DNA of 64,000 bases. Source: Usitatibacter palustris (GTDB lineage: Bacteria > Pseudomonadota > Gammaproteobacteria > Burkholderiales > Usitatibacteraceae). Numbering within the stretch: position 1 is the stretch's first letter; every line of letters starts with the position of its first letter. This document shows positions 56,473 to 64,000 of this stretch, in pieces. The notes below the pieces were generated by a model. That model was not told the DNA's origin, ran no database searches, and saw only the letters and a list, made by a program, of their open reading frames with translations. The stretch covers positions 2,604,001-2,668,000 of the forward strand of contig NZ_CP053073.1 in NCBI RefSeq assembly GCF_013003985.1, read 5' to 3'. The position numbers and the translations under genes were made by a program.

Positions 56473-57734
56473 GAGGTCGGCTGGATGCGGCTCATGAGGT
56501 GGAACACCTGCATGCGGCCCTTGCCCTTGATCTCCACTTCGTGCGCTTCGTCGAAGCGGAAGCGGTTGTGCAGGCGCCGGTAAGTCATGAGGTCGACCTG
56601 GACCGCGCCCGAATACGCATCGGAGGCCATGCGGAACGCGACGTTCACCGTGTCGCCCCACATGTCGTAGATGAATTTCTTCTTGCCGATGACGCCGGCC
56701 ACCACCGGGCCCGTGCCGATCCCGACGCGCAGCTCGACGCGTTCACCGGTGCGTTCGCGATACTCGCGGATGCGGTCCTGCATCTCGAGCGCCATCGTCG
56801 CCACGGCATCGGCGTAGTGGATGTTCGCACCCGTATCGAGGCCCGCGGCGGCCATGTACGCGTCGCCGATGGTCTTGATCTTCTCGACGCGATGCTTGTC
56901 GGCGATCTCGTCGAACATCGAGAACACGTCGTTGAGGATCTTCACGGTCTCGACCGGCGAGAGCTCCTCGGTCATCTTCGTGAAGCCCACGATGTCGGCG
57001 AACATCACCGTGACGTCCGCGTGGCCCTGCGCGATGTTCACTTCATTGCGCTTGAGGCGCTCGGCGATCGGGGCCGGCAGGATGTTCAGGAGCAGCTTGT
57101 CGCTGCGGTCGCGCTCGAGCTTGATCTCCTCGTGCTGGCGATCGACCTGCATGCGCAGCTTCTGCTTCTCGCTCGCGAAGTACCACAGCAGCGAGTAGAT
57201 CATCACGGAGATCGCGGCGAAGTTGAGCACGAAGAAGACCGCCACGGTCTGCATGTCGAAGCGGCCGGTCGTTCCCGACAGCAGGTAGTCGAACACGCCC
57301 GCCATGACCGTCATGAAGAGCCACGCGAAGAACCACGGCACCGACTGGCGCGTGCCGAGCACCGTGACCGCGCCCACCGGCGCCATCAGGCCCCAGAGGC
57401 TCACGCCCGACGACGTCACGAAGTTGCCGATCGCCCACTGCATGGCGAAGGGCGCGAAGAGGATGAGGCCGAGCTGGATGACCGCGAAGGTGACGAGCTT
57501 GCGTGTCTTCCAGTAGAGCAGGATCGTCGCGGCGGCGAGGCCCTGGAAGACGAGCGGAATCGCGGTCGAATACTGGTGACCCATGCTCCAGTAGACGGCG
57601 AGCCACAGCGCGGCCGCGCACATCATGAAACCGGAGGTGAGCATGAGCATGTCGCCGGAAAGCTTTTCCTCCGGCGTCATCGCGGGGGGCGCAGCGGGGT
57701 TCTTCGCTTCTGCGGGCAAAGGCAGCGCGCTCAT
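56469..57734 (-). CDS. Membrane-bound class III adenylate cyclase
   Basis: A 421-residue protein with about six transmembrane helices at residues 28-190, a short coiled linker (SEKQKLRMQVDRQHEEIKLERDRSD) and a catalytic domain at about 235-415. VMFADIVGFT supplies the metal aspartate, IKTIGDAYMAAAG the substrate Lys and second Asp, and FIYDMWGDTVNVAFRM the adenine-selecting Asp and the transition-state Asn. The Lys/Asp pair indicates ATP rather than GTP. The membrane sensor type is unknown. cAMP made here could act through the CRP-like site at 1655-1670. Confidence 0.88.
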   Translation of the reverse strand: MSALPLPAEAKNPAAPPAMTPEEKLSGDMLMLTSGFMMCAAALWLAVYWSMGHQYSTAIPLVFQGLAAATILLYWKTRKLVTFAVIQLGLILFAPFAMQWAIGNFVTSSGVSLWGLMAPVGAVTVLGTRQSVPWFFAWLFMTVMAGVFDYLLSGTTGRFDMQTVAVFFVLNFAAISVMIYSLLWYFASEKQKLRMQVDRQHEEIKLERDRSDKLLLNILPAPIAERLKRNEVNIAQGHADVTVMFADIVGFTKMTEELSPVETVKILNDVFSMFDEIADKHRVEKIKTIGDAYMAAAGLDTGANIHYADAVATMALEMQDRIREYRERTGERVELRVGIGTGPVVAGVIGKKKFIYDMWGDTVNVAFRMASDAYSGAVQVDLMTYRRLHNRFRFDEAHEVEIKGKGRMQVFHLMSRIQPTS

Positions 57735-57861
57735 CTCGCAATCAGGAACCAGCGGCAGTGAATGGTCTGCAGCATGTGCGCGTCGATCTTATTTTGGGCT
57801 TGTCCCTTGTCGTTTGATTATGGCACAGGAGCCCGCCCACAGGGACCGGGCCGCGAGCGTG

Positions 57862-57867
57862 TAAAAT
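57862..57867 (+). promoter_or_regulatory. Candidate -10 of ilvE
   Basis: TAAAAT, 36 bases before the ilvE ATG, with a normal CCGGAG ribosome site in between. No clear -35 is seen. On the minus strand CATAAT (57817-57822) may serve the divergent cyclase gene. Confidence 0.35.
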
Positions 57868-57903
57868 TCACCGTTTCAGCCTGCATTCCGGAGCCCCATT
57901 CCC

Positions 57904-58827
57904 ATGTCGATGGCAGACCGCGACGGTCAGATCTGGTACGACGGCAAGCTCGTGCCCTGGCGCGAAGCCAATACCCACGTGCTCACGCATTCCCTGCACT
58001 ACGGCCTGGCCGTCTTCGAAGGCGTACGCGCCTACAAAACAGCGATCGGCACCGCGATATTCCGCCTGAAGGAGCACACGGACCGCCTTTTCAACTCGGC
58101 CAAGATCTACATGATGGACGTGCCGTACACGAAGGAGCAGCTGATGGAGGCGCAGCGCGAGGTCGTTCGCGTGAACAACCTCGAGTCTTGCTACCTGCGG
58201 CCGCTCGCCTTCTACGGCTCGGAGAAGATGGGCGTGTCACCCATCGGCGCGAAGGTCCACGTCGCGATCGCCGCGTGGCCCTGGGGCGCGTACCTGGGCG
58301 AGGATGGCCTCAAGAACGGCATCCGCGTGAAGACCTCTTCCTTTGCCCGCCACCACGTGAACGTCACGATGGCGCGCGCGAAGGTCGCGACCACTTATGC
58401 CAACTCGATCCTCGCCAACCTCGAAGCGACCAAGGATGGCTACGACGAGGGACTGCTGCTCGACACCGACGGCTTCGTGGCCGAAGGCGCGGGCGAGAAC
58501 ATCTACATCGTGCGCGAGGGCAAGGTCTACACGCCCGAGCTCACGACCGCACTCGACGGCATCACCTGGCGCAGCGTGCAGCACATCTGCGCGGACCTGG
58601 GCATCCCGGTGGAGAAGACGCGCCTCACGCGCGACGACATCTACATCGCCGACGAAGCGTTCTTCACCGGCACCGCCGCCGAAGTCACGCCGATCCGCGA
58701 GCTCGACCGGCGCGTGATCGGGTCGGGCACGCGCGGCCCCGTGACGGAGAAGATCCAGACGGCGTTCTTCGACATCGTCAACGGCAGGAACGCGAAGTAC
58801 CACCATTGGCTCACCCCGGTGAAGTGA
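57904..58827 (+). CDS. ilvE: Branched-chain amino acid aminotransferase
   Basis: A 307-residue fold-type IV PLP enzyme, last step of Leu, Ile and Val synthesis. GQIWYDGKLVPWREANTHVLTHSLHYGLAVFEGVRAY (in parts) is diagnostic. The PLP lysine lies in ARAKVATTYANSILANLEA, and GAGENIYIV and GTAAEVTPI bind the cofactor phosphate. GGAG precedes the ATG by about 9 bases. The next gene begins 1 bp after the stop. Confidence 0.95.
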   Translation: MSMADRDGQIWYDGKLVPWREANTHVLTHSLHYGLAVFEGVRAYKTAIGTAIFRLKEHTDRLFNSAKIYMMDVPYTKEQLMEAQREVVRVNNLESCYLRPLAFYGSEKMGVSPIGAKVHVAIAAWPWGAYLGEDGLKNGIRVKTSSFARHHVNVTMARAKVATTYANSILANLEATKDGYDEGLLLDTDGFVAEGAGENIYIVREGKVYTPELTTALDGITWRSVQHICADLGIPVEKTRLTRDDIYIADEAFFTGTAAEVTPIRELDRRVIGSGTRGPVTEKIQTAFFDIVNGRNAKYHHWLTPVK

Positions 58828-58828
58828 C

Positions 58829-59032
58829 ATGGCCCTGCCCACCGAGCTCAACCAGAAGTTCGTCGAGGTCCACGCCACGGACCTGCCGCTGCATTGCCCG
58901 CTGCCTTCGCAGAAGCTCTGGAACACGCACCCGCGCGTGTTCCTGCCGATCGAGAGCACCGGCGAATCGCGCTGCCCCTACTGCAGCACGCTCTACCGCC
59001 TCGCCGGCGGACCCGTGACCGGGGGACACTGA
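58829..59032 (+). CDS. CHCC-type zinc-finger protein
   Basis: A 67-residue protein with the zf-CHCC pattern: HCPLP, then THPRVFLPIE and the CPYCSTLYRL pair near the C-terminus. Small proteins of this family sit beside ilvE and waaF in many betaproteobacteria and resemble the NDUFS6 zinc module. Function unknown. The TGA stop overlaps the waaF start as CTGA. Confidence 0.88.
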   Translation: MALPTELNQKFVEVHATDLPLHCPLPSQKLWNTHPRVFLPIESTGESRCPYCSTLYRLAGGPVTGGH

Positions 59033-60027
59033 TCCGGACTCTCGTCGTCGCGCCCTCGTGGGTGGGCGATGCGGTGCTCTCCCACCCGATGCTCGCGCGC
59101 CTGAAGGCGCGCGATCCCGACGGCTGCATCGACGTGATCGCCCCGCCCTGGGCGCTCGCCGTCTTCCATCGCATGCCCGAGGTCGCTGAAGCGCGCGCGC
59201 TGCCGTTCGGCCACGGCGCCATCGAGCTGGGCGCGCGCCGCCGTTACGCGAAAGCGCTTCCCCAGTACGACCGCGCGATCATCCTGCCCAACAGCCTGAA
59301 GTCCGCGCTCATTCCGTGGCACGCGCGCATTCCCGTACGCACCGGCTATCGCGGCGAGATGCGCTACGGGCTGATCAACGACATGCGCCGCCTCGATCCA
59401 CAGGGCCTGCCCCTGATGGTCGAGACGTTCGCCGCACTCGCGCAGCCCGCGGGCGAACCGCTCGCGCGCCCCGTTCCCGAGCCACGCCTCATGGTGGATT
59501 CCGCCGCTCGCGCGGCGACGGTCGCGAAATTCGGGCTTGCGACCAACACGCCGATCGCCGCGTTCGCACCCGGCGCGGAATATGGCGCGGCGAAGCGCTG
59601 GCCCGCGACACACTTTGCAACACTTTCGCGCGAGCTCCTCGGCCGCGGCTGGCAGGTCTGGCTCTTCGGCTCCGGGAAGGATGCCGCCATTACCGCGGCG
59701 ATCCAGCAGGAAGCGGGCGGGGCCTGTCTCGACCTGGCCGGCAAGACCTCGCTCGCCGAAGCCATCGACCTGCTCTCGCTCGCGACCCACGTGGTGAGCA
59801 ACGATTCGGGGCTCATGCACATCGCCGCCGCCCTCGACCGGCCGATGTCGGCGCTCTTCGGCTCCTCGAGCCCGGGCTTCACGCCGCCGCTGTCGGCCAA
59901 CGCGCGAGTGATCTCCCTCAACCTTTCGTGCAGCCCCTGCTTCAAGCGCGATTGCCCGCTCGGCCACACGAATTGCCTCGTCCAGCTCGAACCCGCGCGG
60001 GTGCTGGCTTCGCTCGACTTGCGCTAG
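59029..60027 (+). CDS. waaF: ADP-heptose:LPS heptosyltransferase II
   Basis: A 332-residue GT-B enzyme (family 9) adding the second heptose of the LPS inner core. VVAPSWVGDAVLSHPML, LPFGHGAIELG, AIILPNSLKSALIPW and TGYRGEMRYGLINDMRRLD follow WaaF closely. The C-terminal ADP-heptose site has SNDSGLMHIAAALDRP and a CSPC...CPLGHTNC cysteine set. The conserved N-terminus falls on a CTG at 59029 and no ATG, GTG or TTG is in frame close upstream, so CTG is the likely start. Confidence 0.92.
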   Translation: MIRTLVVAPSWVGDAVLSHPMLARLKARDPDGCIDVIAPPWALAVFHRMPEVAEARALPFGHGAIELGARRRYAKALPQYDRAIILPNSLKSALIPWHARIPVRTGYRGEMRYGLINDMRRLDPQGLPLMVETFAALAQPAGEPLARPVPEPRLMVDSAARAATVAKFGLATNTPIAAFAPGAEYGAAKRWPATHFATLSRELLGRGWQVWLFGSGKDAAITAAIQQEAGGACLDLAGKTSLAEAIDLLSLATHVVSNDSGLMHIAAALDRPMSALFGSSSPGFTPPLSANARVISLNLSCSPCFKRDCPLGHTNCLVQLEPARVLASLDLR

Positions 60028-60055
60028 CGCAACTCACGCCCTCGCGCCAATCGCC

Positions 60056-60061
60056 TACAAT
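60056..60061 (+). promoter_or_regulatory. Candidate -10 of the DUF1684 gene
   Basis: TACAAT, six bases before the GTG at 60068 with no ribosome site between; a leaderless transcript is implied. No -35 is evident. Confidence 0.4.
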
Positions 60062-60067
60062 ATCCCC

Positions 60068-60982
60068 GTGAGAATCCATGGCCCGACCCGCATGAGAACC
60101 ACCCTCCTCGCCGCACTGTTGATCGGCACCGCCATGGTGCCCGCCGTTGCCGCGGATGCCGAGCATGTCCAGGCCGTCGAGGCCTGGCGCACGCGAGTCG
60201 AAAAGAGCCTCCGCCAGGACAACGGCTGGCTCACCCTCGCCGGCCGCTACGTCATGAAACCGGGCGTGAATACCTTCGGCACGGGCGCGAGCAACGCGAT
60301 CGTCCTTCCGAAGGGCCTGGGGCCCGAGCGGATCGGCACGATCGAGGTCACGCCCGGCAAGGTCACGATGAAGCTCGCTCCCGGGGTCACGATGACCAAG
60401 GACGGCGTGGCCTTTACCGAACGCGAGATGGGCACCAAGACCGACAACCGCGACTGGGTCGCGCTCGGCCGCGCCACCATGCATGTGATCGAACGCGACG
60501 GGAAATACATCCTTCGCCTCGCCGACAACCAGAGCAAGGTGCGCGAATCGTTCGGCGGCCGCGTCTGGTACGCCGTCGACGAGACCTACCGCGTGAAGGC
60601 GAAGTTCGTGCCCTATGCGCCGGGCAAGAAAGTTCCGATCGTCAACGTGCTCGACGAAGTTTCCGACGAGCCCTCGCCCGGCTACCTGGAGTTCACGCTG
60701 AACGGCAAGACGCAGCGGCTCGACGTCGTCGGCGACGACGAGGGTCTGTTCACGATCTTCCGCGACGACACCGCCGGGAAGACCACGTATCGCCCGGGCC
60801 GCTTCCTCTACGTGGAGAAGAAGCCCGCGCCCAACACCGAATTCATGCTCGACCTGAATCGCGCCTACAATCCTCCGTGCGCATTCAGCGAATTCACGAC
60901 CTGCCCGCTGCCGCCTGAGCAGAACATCCTCAAGGTGCGCGTCGAGGCCGGAGAAAAATACCCCCCGAAAAAAGCTGGCTGA
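60068..60982 (+). CDS. Secreted DUF1684 protein
   Basis: A 304-residue protein with a signal peptide (MRTTLLAALLIGTAMVPAVAADA after a short lead) and a DUF1684 domain: NGWLTLAGRYVMKPG, RDWVALGRATMHVIERDGKYILRL, and the end motif LDLNRAYNPPCAFSEFTTCPLPPEQN. The GTG at 60068 is taken as start because TACAAT lies six bases before it; an ATG eight codons later is an alternative that also keeps the signal peptide. Biochemical role unknown. Confidence 0.85.
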   Translation: MRIHGPTRMRTTLLAALLIGTAMVPAVAADAEHVQAVEAWRTRVEKSLRQDNGWLTLAGRYVMKPGVNTFGTGASNAIVLPKGLGPERIGTIEVTPGKVTMKLAPGVTMTKDGVAFTEREMGTKTDNRDWVALGRATMHVIERDGKYILRLADNQSKVRESFGGRVWYAVDETYRVKAKFVPYAPGKKVPIVNVLDEVSDEPSPGYLEFTLNGKTQRLDVVGDDEGLFTIFRDDTAGKTTYRPGRFLYVEKKPAPNTEFMLDLNRAYNPPCAFSEFTTCPLPPEQNILKVRVEAGEKYPPKKAG

Positions 60983-60996
60983 CCCTGGAGCCCAAC

Positions 60997-61797
60997 ATGA
61001 ACAAGAAAATCGCCCTCGCCGCTGCATCCCTTATTTCCTGCGCGGCGCCGTTCGCCCATGCGGCCGATCCCTGGGATCGCGCCTTCACGTTCCAGATCGG
61101 CGCGTTCCGCGCTGAAGCCGACACCAACATCCGCCTCGACGCGGACGTCGGCGGTGGCATCGGCACTTCCGTCAGCCTCGAAGGCGACTTCGGCATGCAG
61201 AAGACGAAGACGCTGCCGACGTTCGACTTCCTCTGGCGCATCAACAATCGCCACGGCATCGACGGCTCGTACGTGACGCTCGACCGCAACGGCAGCCGCA
61301 CTCTCACCGGCAGCATCAATTGGGGCGACGCCACGTTCCCCATCAACACCACGGTGAACTCGCACTTCGAATCCGACACGCTGCGCGTCGCCTACCGCTA
61401 CTCGCCGATCAACGACCAGGGCACCGAGCTCGCCTTCCTGCTCGGCCTGCACTACACGAAGTTCAAGGTCTCCGCCGGCACGGCCGCCGGCACCGTGAGC
61501 GACGAGGCCTCGGTGGACTTCCCGCTGCCCACGATCGGCATCCTCGGCTCGGCGCGCTTCGCCGAAACCCTGCGCATCATGGGTTACGGCCAGTTGCTGA
61601 AGGTGAAGATCGGCGATTACGACGGCGAGCTGGTCAACTTCGCCGTGGGCCTGGAGTGGGCGTTCCACCCGCAGGCGTACGTCGGCGTGGGCTACAACTA
61701 CTACAAGTACAACCTGGTCTCGGAAAAGGGCGGCGCGCGCGGCGAGTTCGACTACCGCTTCGACGGGCCGACGGTCTACCTGGGCTACAGCTTCTGA
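60997..61797 (+). CDS. Outer-membrane beta-barrel protein
   Basis: A 266-residue protein with a signal peptide (first 22 residues, ending FAHA) and alternating hydrophobic/aromatic strands through to a C-terminal ...VYLGYSF ending in Phe, the signature of BAM substrates. About ten to twelve strands are likely. Homologs are often annotated only as outer membrane beta-barrel. AACATG context and the terminator after the stop mark it as last gene of the run. Confidence 0.82.
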   Translation: MNKKIALAAASLISCAAPFAHAADPWDRAFTFQIGAFRAEADTNIRLDADVGGGIGTSVSLEGDFGMQKTKTLPTFDFLWRINNRHGIDGSYVTLDRNGSRTLTGSINWGDATFPINTTVNSHFESDTLRVAYRYSPINDQGTELAFLLGLHYTKFKVSAGTAAGTVSDEASVDFPLPTIGILGSARFAETLRIMGYGQLLKVKIGDYDGELVNFAVGLEWAFHPQAYVGVGYNYYKYNLVSEKGGARGEFDYRFDGPTVYLGYSF

Positions 61798-61812
61798 GCC
61801 CCGGCATCGCCT

Positions 61813-61844
61813 GAAAAAAAACCGGGGCTTGCCCCGGTTTTTTA
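61813..61844. terminator. Bidirectional terminator
   Basis: A stem AAAAAACCGGGGC / GCCCCGGTTTTTT with a 2-base loop, flanked by A and T runs on both sides, between the convergent barrel gene and the alpha/beta hydrolase gene. It overlaps the hydrolase stop codon and should work in both directions. Confidence 0.9.
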
Positions 61845-62756
61845 TTGCCCGGTGTAAGCCGGCGGCGGCTGCGTGAAGTACGCGTGGAGGATGTGGTAGA
61901 CCATCAGGTAGTTCTTCTGCTGGAAGCTCGCGTGCGAGATGCCGTTCATCACGGTGAATTGCTTGTCGGGATGCGGCAGGCGCTTGAAGAACGCCACGAG
62001 GTCGTCGAAGCCCGCGATGCCGTCGTACTGCCCGCGCATCACGATCGTGGGCACGGGGATCTTCTCCGGATCCACGACCGGCAGCTTCGAGCACATGTCG
62101 ATGTAGGTTCCGTTGGGCATCGAGTCGTCGAGCGCGAGGATGGCGTCGGCGAACGCATCGACCACGCGCTTCTCGGCGCAATCGGGATGGTCGCGCTCGA
62201 AGATCGAGTAGACGAACGCGCGATCGATCGGACGGCGCTTCGACGCGAGGAACTGCGGCAGCTTCTTGCGGCGCTGCTCGAGCGTGGGGCTGCCTTCGCC
62301 CGTCCAGACGAACGCATCGAGCGCCAGGCGCGCGACGCGGTCCGGATGGCGCTGTGCGAAGAGCGCGGCGCGCAGCGCACCCGATGAAATGCCGTAGATC
62401 GCGAACTGCGTGATGCCACGCTTGGCGCGGATGTAGTCCGTCGCCGCGGCGAGGTCGTCGGCGCCGTTGGCGATGTCGCAGGTGATGTCGCGCTTCTTGT
62501 CGGAGCGGCCGTAGCCCTCCATGTCGACCGACCAGCACGTGAAGCCGCGCTCGGCGAACCAATCCATCACCGATGAATCGGGCCGCCCCGGAACCGTGAG
62601 GTCGAAGGTGGGCTGCGAGGCCATCGACGAGCCGTGGACGAAAAGCACCGCGGGCTTGCCTTCGGGCGATCCCTCGTACTTTTCCCAGAGGAAGAGCCGC
62701 ACGTCGCCCTTGTTGGTGAAATGTTCGTTGCCGGTGATCTTCTTCATCGTGTTCAT
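61842..62756 (-). CDS. Alpha/beta hydrolase
   Basis: A 304-residue cytosolic hydrolase: VLFVHGSSMASQPTFD near the oxyanion hole, nucleophile in YGISSGALRAAL, acid in GQYDGIAGFDD and His in GISHASFQQ. A haloacetate dehalogenase/esterase type is possible; the substrate is not visible. The ATG at 62756 overlaps the TctC gene stop as ATGA. Paired with a tricarboxylate-type binding protein, it may act on an imported organic acid or ester. Confidence 0.82.
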   Translation of the reverse strand: MNTMKKITGNEHFTNKGDVRLFLWEKYEGSPEGKPAVLFVHGSSMASQPTFDLTVPGRPDSSVMDWFAERGFTCWSVDMEGYGRSDKKRDITCDIANGADDLAAATDYIRAKRGITQFAIYGISSGALRAALFAQRHPDRVARLALDAFVWTGEGSPTLEQRRKKLPQFLASKRRPIDRAFVYSIFERDHPDCAEKRVVDAFADAILALDDSMPNGTYIDMCSKLPVVDPEKIPVPTIVMRGQYDGIAGFDDLVAFFKRLPHPDKQFTVMNGISHASFQQKNYLMVYHILHAYFTQPPPAYTGQ

Positions 62757-63715
62757 TCCACCTTGGCGCCGGTCTCGCGAATGATCTTCGCCCAGCGGTC
62801 GCGTTCCTCGCGGAAGTAGGCATCGAACGCCGCGGGCGTCCCGGCCAGGATTTCCAGCGAGTGATGATCCATATAGGTCTTCACCTCGGGGGTCGCGAGC
62901 GAAGCGGTCAGCTCGCGCTGCAGGCGCTCGAGGATCGGCGCGGGCGTGCCCTTCGGCGCAAGCAGACCGAGCCACACGTACGCTTCGTAACCCTCGAGCC
63001 CCGCCTCCTTCAGCGTCGGCACGTCGGGCAGCGCGGGCGAGCGCTTCGCTCCGGTCACGGCGAGCGCGCGAAGCTTGCCGGCCTTGATGTGGCCGAGCAT
63101 TCCCGCGAGCCCCGGGAACGACACGGGCACGATGCCACCGAGGAGATCCGTCGTCGCCTGGCCGCTTCCCTTGTAGGGCACGTGCGTCATCTTCACGCCG
63201 GCCATCGTCGTGAACATCGCTGCGAACAGGTGTTGCCCGCTGCCGTTGCCCGAGGATGCGTAATGAATCAGCCCCGGATCCTTCTTCGCCGCGGCAATCA
63301 ATTCGGCCACCGACTTCGCCGGGAACGCAGGATGCACGACGAGCACCCCGGGCTCGCGCGCGATCAGGCCGATCGGCGCGAAATCATCGATGGGCTGGAA
63401 GTTGAGCTTGGAATAAAGGGTCGCGCTGATCGCGTTCGTCTGCGAGGCAAGCAGCAGCGTGTAGCCATCGGCCGGGGATTTCGCGACCGCCTCGCTGCCG
63501 ATCGTGGCACCCGCGCCCGGACGGTTCTCGACGATGACGCCCTGGTTCAGGCGCTTGGCGAGCTCGGAAGCCACCATGCGCGTCGGTCCATCGACCGCGC
63601 CGCCCGGCGAGAACGGCACGATGATCTTGATGGGACGCGAGGGATAGTCCTGCGCGAATGAAGTGGTGCACGCGGCGAGCGCGATGACCGCGGTGATACG
63701 CGAAACGAAACCCAC
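62753..63715 (-). CDS. Tripartite tricarboxylate transporter substrate-binding protein (Bug/TctC)
   Basis: A 320-residue periplasmic binding protein with signal peptide (ending TTSFA) and the Bug-family core: YPSRPIKIIVPFSPGGAVDGPTRM (in parts), GAGATIGSEAVAKSPADGYTLL and the P-loop-like HYASSGNGSGQHL. No TctA or TctB membrane subunits are nearby, which is common for this family in betaproteobacteria. The start is a GTG at 63715. Confidence 0.9.
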   Translation of the reverse strand: MGFVSRITAVIALAACTTSFAQDYPSRPIKIIVPFSPGGAVDGPTRMVASELAKRLNQGVIVENRPGAGATIGSEAVAKSPADGYTLLLASQTNAISATLYSKLNFQPIDDFAPIGLIAREPGVLVVHPAFPAKSVAELIAAAKKDPGLIHYASSGNGSGQHLFAAMFTTMAGVKMTHVPYKGSGQATTDLLGGIVPVSFPGLAGMLGHIKAGKLRALAVTGAKRSPALPDVPTLKEAGLEGYEAYVWLGLLAPKGTPAPILERLQRELTASLATPEVKTYMDHHSLEILAGTPAAFDAYFREERDRWAKIIRETGAKVE

Positions 63716-63748
63716 GAAGCGCCTCCCGGATCGAGCGAGGCGCCTACT

Positions 63749-64000
63749 TTAGTGGGATTTCGCGGTGTCGGCGAGGAGCTTCGCGAGGCCGATGGGGTCG
63801 ACGGGCTTCACCAGGTGATGGTCGATGCCCGCCGCGACCGAATTGCGCTTGTCTTCTTCCTGGTCCCACGCCGTCGTGGCGATCACGACCGCGCTGCGGC
63901 CCCAGTAACGCTCGCGCAGCTTGCGAGCGATCTCGAAGCCGTTCATGAACGGCAGGCCGATGTCGAGCAGCACGACGTCGGGGCGGAACTCCTGGCCGAT
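63749..64000 (-). CDS. Response-regulator receiver domain, partial (C-terminal part)
   Basis: The last 83 residues of a receiver domain, open at the window edge. The phosphoacceptor Asp lies in DVVLLDIGLPFMNGFE. The Thr/Ser switch and Lys appear as VIATTAW and LVKPVDP. It ends at KSH shortly after the fold, so it is either a stand-alone receiver or the C-terminal domain of a hybrid kinase. The rest lies outside the window. Confidence 0.88.
   Translation of the reverse strand: MGQEFRPDVVLLDIGLPFMNGFEIARKLRERYWGRSAVVIATTAWDQEEDKRNSVAAGIDHHLVKPVDPIGLAKLLADTAKSH

Overview
The window is a GC-rich bacterial chromosome segment with tightly packed genes and very short or overlapping junctions. The gene orders hfq-hflX-hflK-hflC-DUF2065-hisZ-purA and der-bamB-yfgM-hisS-ispG-rodZ-pilW-rlmN-ndk, together with LPS and BamB/YhdP outer-membrane genes and a PduO-type cobalamin adenosyltransferase, point to a free-living betaproteobacterium. 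I cannot name the genus from sequence alone. There is no prophage, CRISPR array, rRNA operon or intact transposase. Mobile-type signals are limited to palindromic repeats.

Layout. 1-9000 (minus strand): a partial ManC, a membrane protein with a degenerate GGDEF domain under a CRP-like site, two tandem SAM methyltransferases, an M16 peptidase, RlmB and RNase R. A tRNA-Leu(CAG) with its terminator follows on the plus strand. 9139-25023 (minus): a secreted protein of unknown function, then the two conserved housekeeping blocks above (purine and histidine synthesis, HflKC protease modulators, Hfq, ribosome GTPases, BAM assembly, isoprenoid synthesis, type IV pilus). 25088-27417: tilS and accA separated by a 96-bp palindrome. 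27471-30640 (plus): cobalamin adenosyltransferase, an ECF sigma/anti-sigma pair and a secreted permuted-papain/ricin-lectin fusion.

30637-34700 (minus) holds a substrate-binding protein and three consecutive DAHP-synthase family genes. They are preceded by a 22-residue leader peptide containing the run YFFWFWY and by a terminator/antiterminator, which together form a transcription attenuator sensing all three aromatic amino acids. 34750-35562 (plus) has two small envelope proteins. 35592-44825 (plus) is a compact aryl-polyene-like lipid cluster: ACP, a three-domain fusion of membrane protein, AMP-ligase and hotdog dehydratase, acyltransferase, LolA-like protein, MMPL exporter, ketosynthase, chain-length factor, second dehydratase and glycosyltransferase. 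All of its genes overlap or nearly overlap.

44797-48563 (minus): a lipoprotein lipase, MsrB, a zinc-ribbon protein and TldD. A 458-bp gene-free stretch then carries two oppositely oriented 150-bp inverted-repeat elements. 49022-53793 (minus): a nitrilase-family amidase and YhdP. These diverge from glnE, which converges on a class III adenylate cyclase. 57904-61797 (plus): ilvE, a zinc-finger protein, waaF, DUF1684 and an outer-membrane barrel. 61842-64000 (minus): an alpha/beta hydrolase, a TctC-type binding protein and the end of a receiver domain.

Several genes have a -10-like hexamer only 6-7 nt before their start codon, suggesting leaderless transcripts. Two genes (der, waaF) appear to start with CTG.
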